Shown: positions 63,024 through 64,000 of the stretch, one piece after another
Position numbering within the stretch: position 1 is the first letter of the stretch
Layout of the letters: every line of letters starts with the position of its first letter
NCBI RefSeq assembly: GCF_030272615.1
Contig: NC_081411.1
Coordinates: 156,264,971 to 156,328,970 of the forward strand
Direction: 5' to 3'
DNA length: 64,000 nt
Source of the DNA: Cryptomeria japonica
Lineage: Eukaryota > Streptophyta > Pinopsida > Cupressales > Cupressaceae
The notes under the pieces: model-generated
Database searches by the model: none
What the model saw: the letters and a program-made list of their open reading frames with translations, nothing else
What the model was told of the DNA's origin: nothing
Position numbers and translations under genes: made by a program

Positions 63024-64000
63024 TCAACCTTGTAACTGGGTGGTTACAATTTGAAAAAGATCTCCCAAAATCAAGTTTATACTATCCATAAACTTCTTGC
63101 TATGCTTTATTGTTGTCTCTATTCTCTTCACTGTACCGGTGAGATGCTGTAAATACTCTACCGGTGTTTTCTGTCTTTGTATTAGTACCTCAGATAATTC
63201 CTTCTGCAGTAATGCTAGATAGTCCAATCTTGGACTCAGTTTTAATCTCAGATGCTTTGCCCTTATTCGCAATTCTCTCTTTCTCTCTTTCCAATTTAAG
63301 TAATTCTTCTTCAAAATTTGTTATCTTCTCTTCAAAAACTGATAGTGTATTTGGTGAGTTAACAAAATTATATGCAAGTTTATTGATCTCATTCTGTACC
63401 TTGCTCATCTTCTTGTCTATATCTATAGTCAAAAAGTTTGTTTTACAGGTGTCTTTGTACAAAGTTTTGTACTCTTTCAATCAATTACACAATTCCGTTA
63501 GAAGTGTGTCAAAATCTCTGTTACACTTCTTTATTTGCTCATCAAAGAATTTTTGTTTTTCAATTTCTACTTTATCCTTCAATGACTCTTCCTTTATTTT
63601 CTCAATGTTTTCTGTGATATATTTACACAGTGTATCAAGTTGTCCTAAAGAATCTTTATTGTCTATATTACAGTTAGGAGCAATTACCTTCAAAATTGGT
63701 ATGGTATCATCAATTGCTTCGTAAGCTTGTGAGCTGCAGTCTGTTATCTTTTTGATTAAATCTAATAGTACCTTAGTCACATTAGTTAATTTGTAGCCTG
63801 ATGATGAACCAACATTCTGAGTACTGGTGGAAATAACCAAGCTTGTATTGACCTCTGGTAGGTTTGTTTGTGTCCGCATTTCTTTAAGCAATGGTTTTTC
63901 TAATTCTCCAGTTGTTCGTGGCACTATTTCCTTATGTTCCTATTCTTGTTCTAGAGCCTTTTGCTCTGTTTGTTTCTCTATTTGCATTGTCTCAGTTTGA
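63024..64000 (-). pseudogene. C-terminal part of the long unassigned retrotransposon protein, copy 2
   Basis: Minus-strand phases covering 63924-63190 and then 63314-63024 give KPLLKEMRTQTNL, SQAYEAIDDTIPILKVIAP, NKDSLGQLDTLCKYI, KTLYKDTCKTNF and LFQIVTTQLQG. Each pairs with the protein at 57,230-58,119; I judge well over half the residues identical. One stop (at 63481-63483) and one frameshift (near 63,200-63,300) break it. The last residues (QLQG then stop) coincide in both copies, confirming the natural C-terminus. Confidence 0.78.

Larger units (their letters stand above)
62041..64000 (-). mobile_element. Second copy of the non-autonomous retrotransposon, cut by window edge
   Basis: 3' LTR, purine tract and the C-terminal third of the long unassigned protein are present on the minus strand; the rest continues right of the window. 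Order and spacing (about 200 bases from stop to LTR) match the complete element. Confidence 0.85.

Overview
This is plant nuclear DNA. It is AT-rich, intron-bearing and built mostly from old, nested, broken transposable elements. The one recognisable host gene family is a plant FAD-dependent monooxygenase (MO1/MO2/CTF2-like), present as two copies in the same orientation. One copy has an 11.6 kb intron packed with transposon debris. Very long, transposon-filled introns and old, heavily mutated retroelements suggest a gymnosperm (conifer-like) genome. That is inference; the sequence itself only shows a land plant.

Layout. 1-2.76 kb: 3' part of monooxygenase copy 1 (four exons; the N-terminal exon is off the left edge). 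2.9-5.3 kb: a 1,194-bp tandem duplication. 8.7-10.5 kb: a decayed plant-mobile-domain (MAIN-like) gene, with minisatellites before and after it. 11.4-13.1 kb: a Ty3/gypsy RNase H/integrase scrap and a Ty1/copia gag scrap. 14.9-27.7 kb: monooxygenase copy 2. Its third exon lost the FAD-binding GD motif and the normal splice donor, and its second intron holds LINE and repeat debris. 29.9-46.1 kb: a minus-strand nest in which a gypsy integrase scrap abuts a copia gag-protease-integrase scrap. The copia LTR sits in the 3' LTR of a larger gypsy element (internal region 34.49-38.46 kb), and that element's 5' LTR, itself carrying insertions, runs to 46.14 kb. 46.1-48.2 kb: an L1-type LINE cut by that gypsy LTR. 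49.3-51.4 kb: two dense arrays of short palindromes. 51.98-60.6 kb: an unrecognised, apparently multi-exon reading frame split by a complete LTR retrotransposon (52,566-59,142). 62.04 kb to the right edge: a second member of that retrotransposon family on the minus strand.

The most interesting object is the 52.6-59.1 kb retrotransposon family. The complete copy has LTRs of about 800 bp, a 5-bp target duplication, a tRNA-Met-type primer site and a purine tract. It has no protease, integrase, reverse transcriptase or RNase H. Instead it encodes a coiled-coil protein with four zinc knuckles, then a long protein of roughly 1,080 codons that I cannot assign to any family. The C-terminal part of that protein is recognisably conserved in the second copy at the right edge.

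No rRNA, tRNA, CRISPR or bacterial-type features were seen. Apart from monooxygenase copy 1, every coding region here looks broken or mobile.
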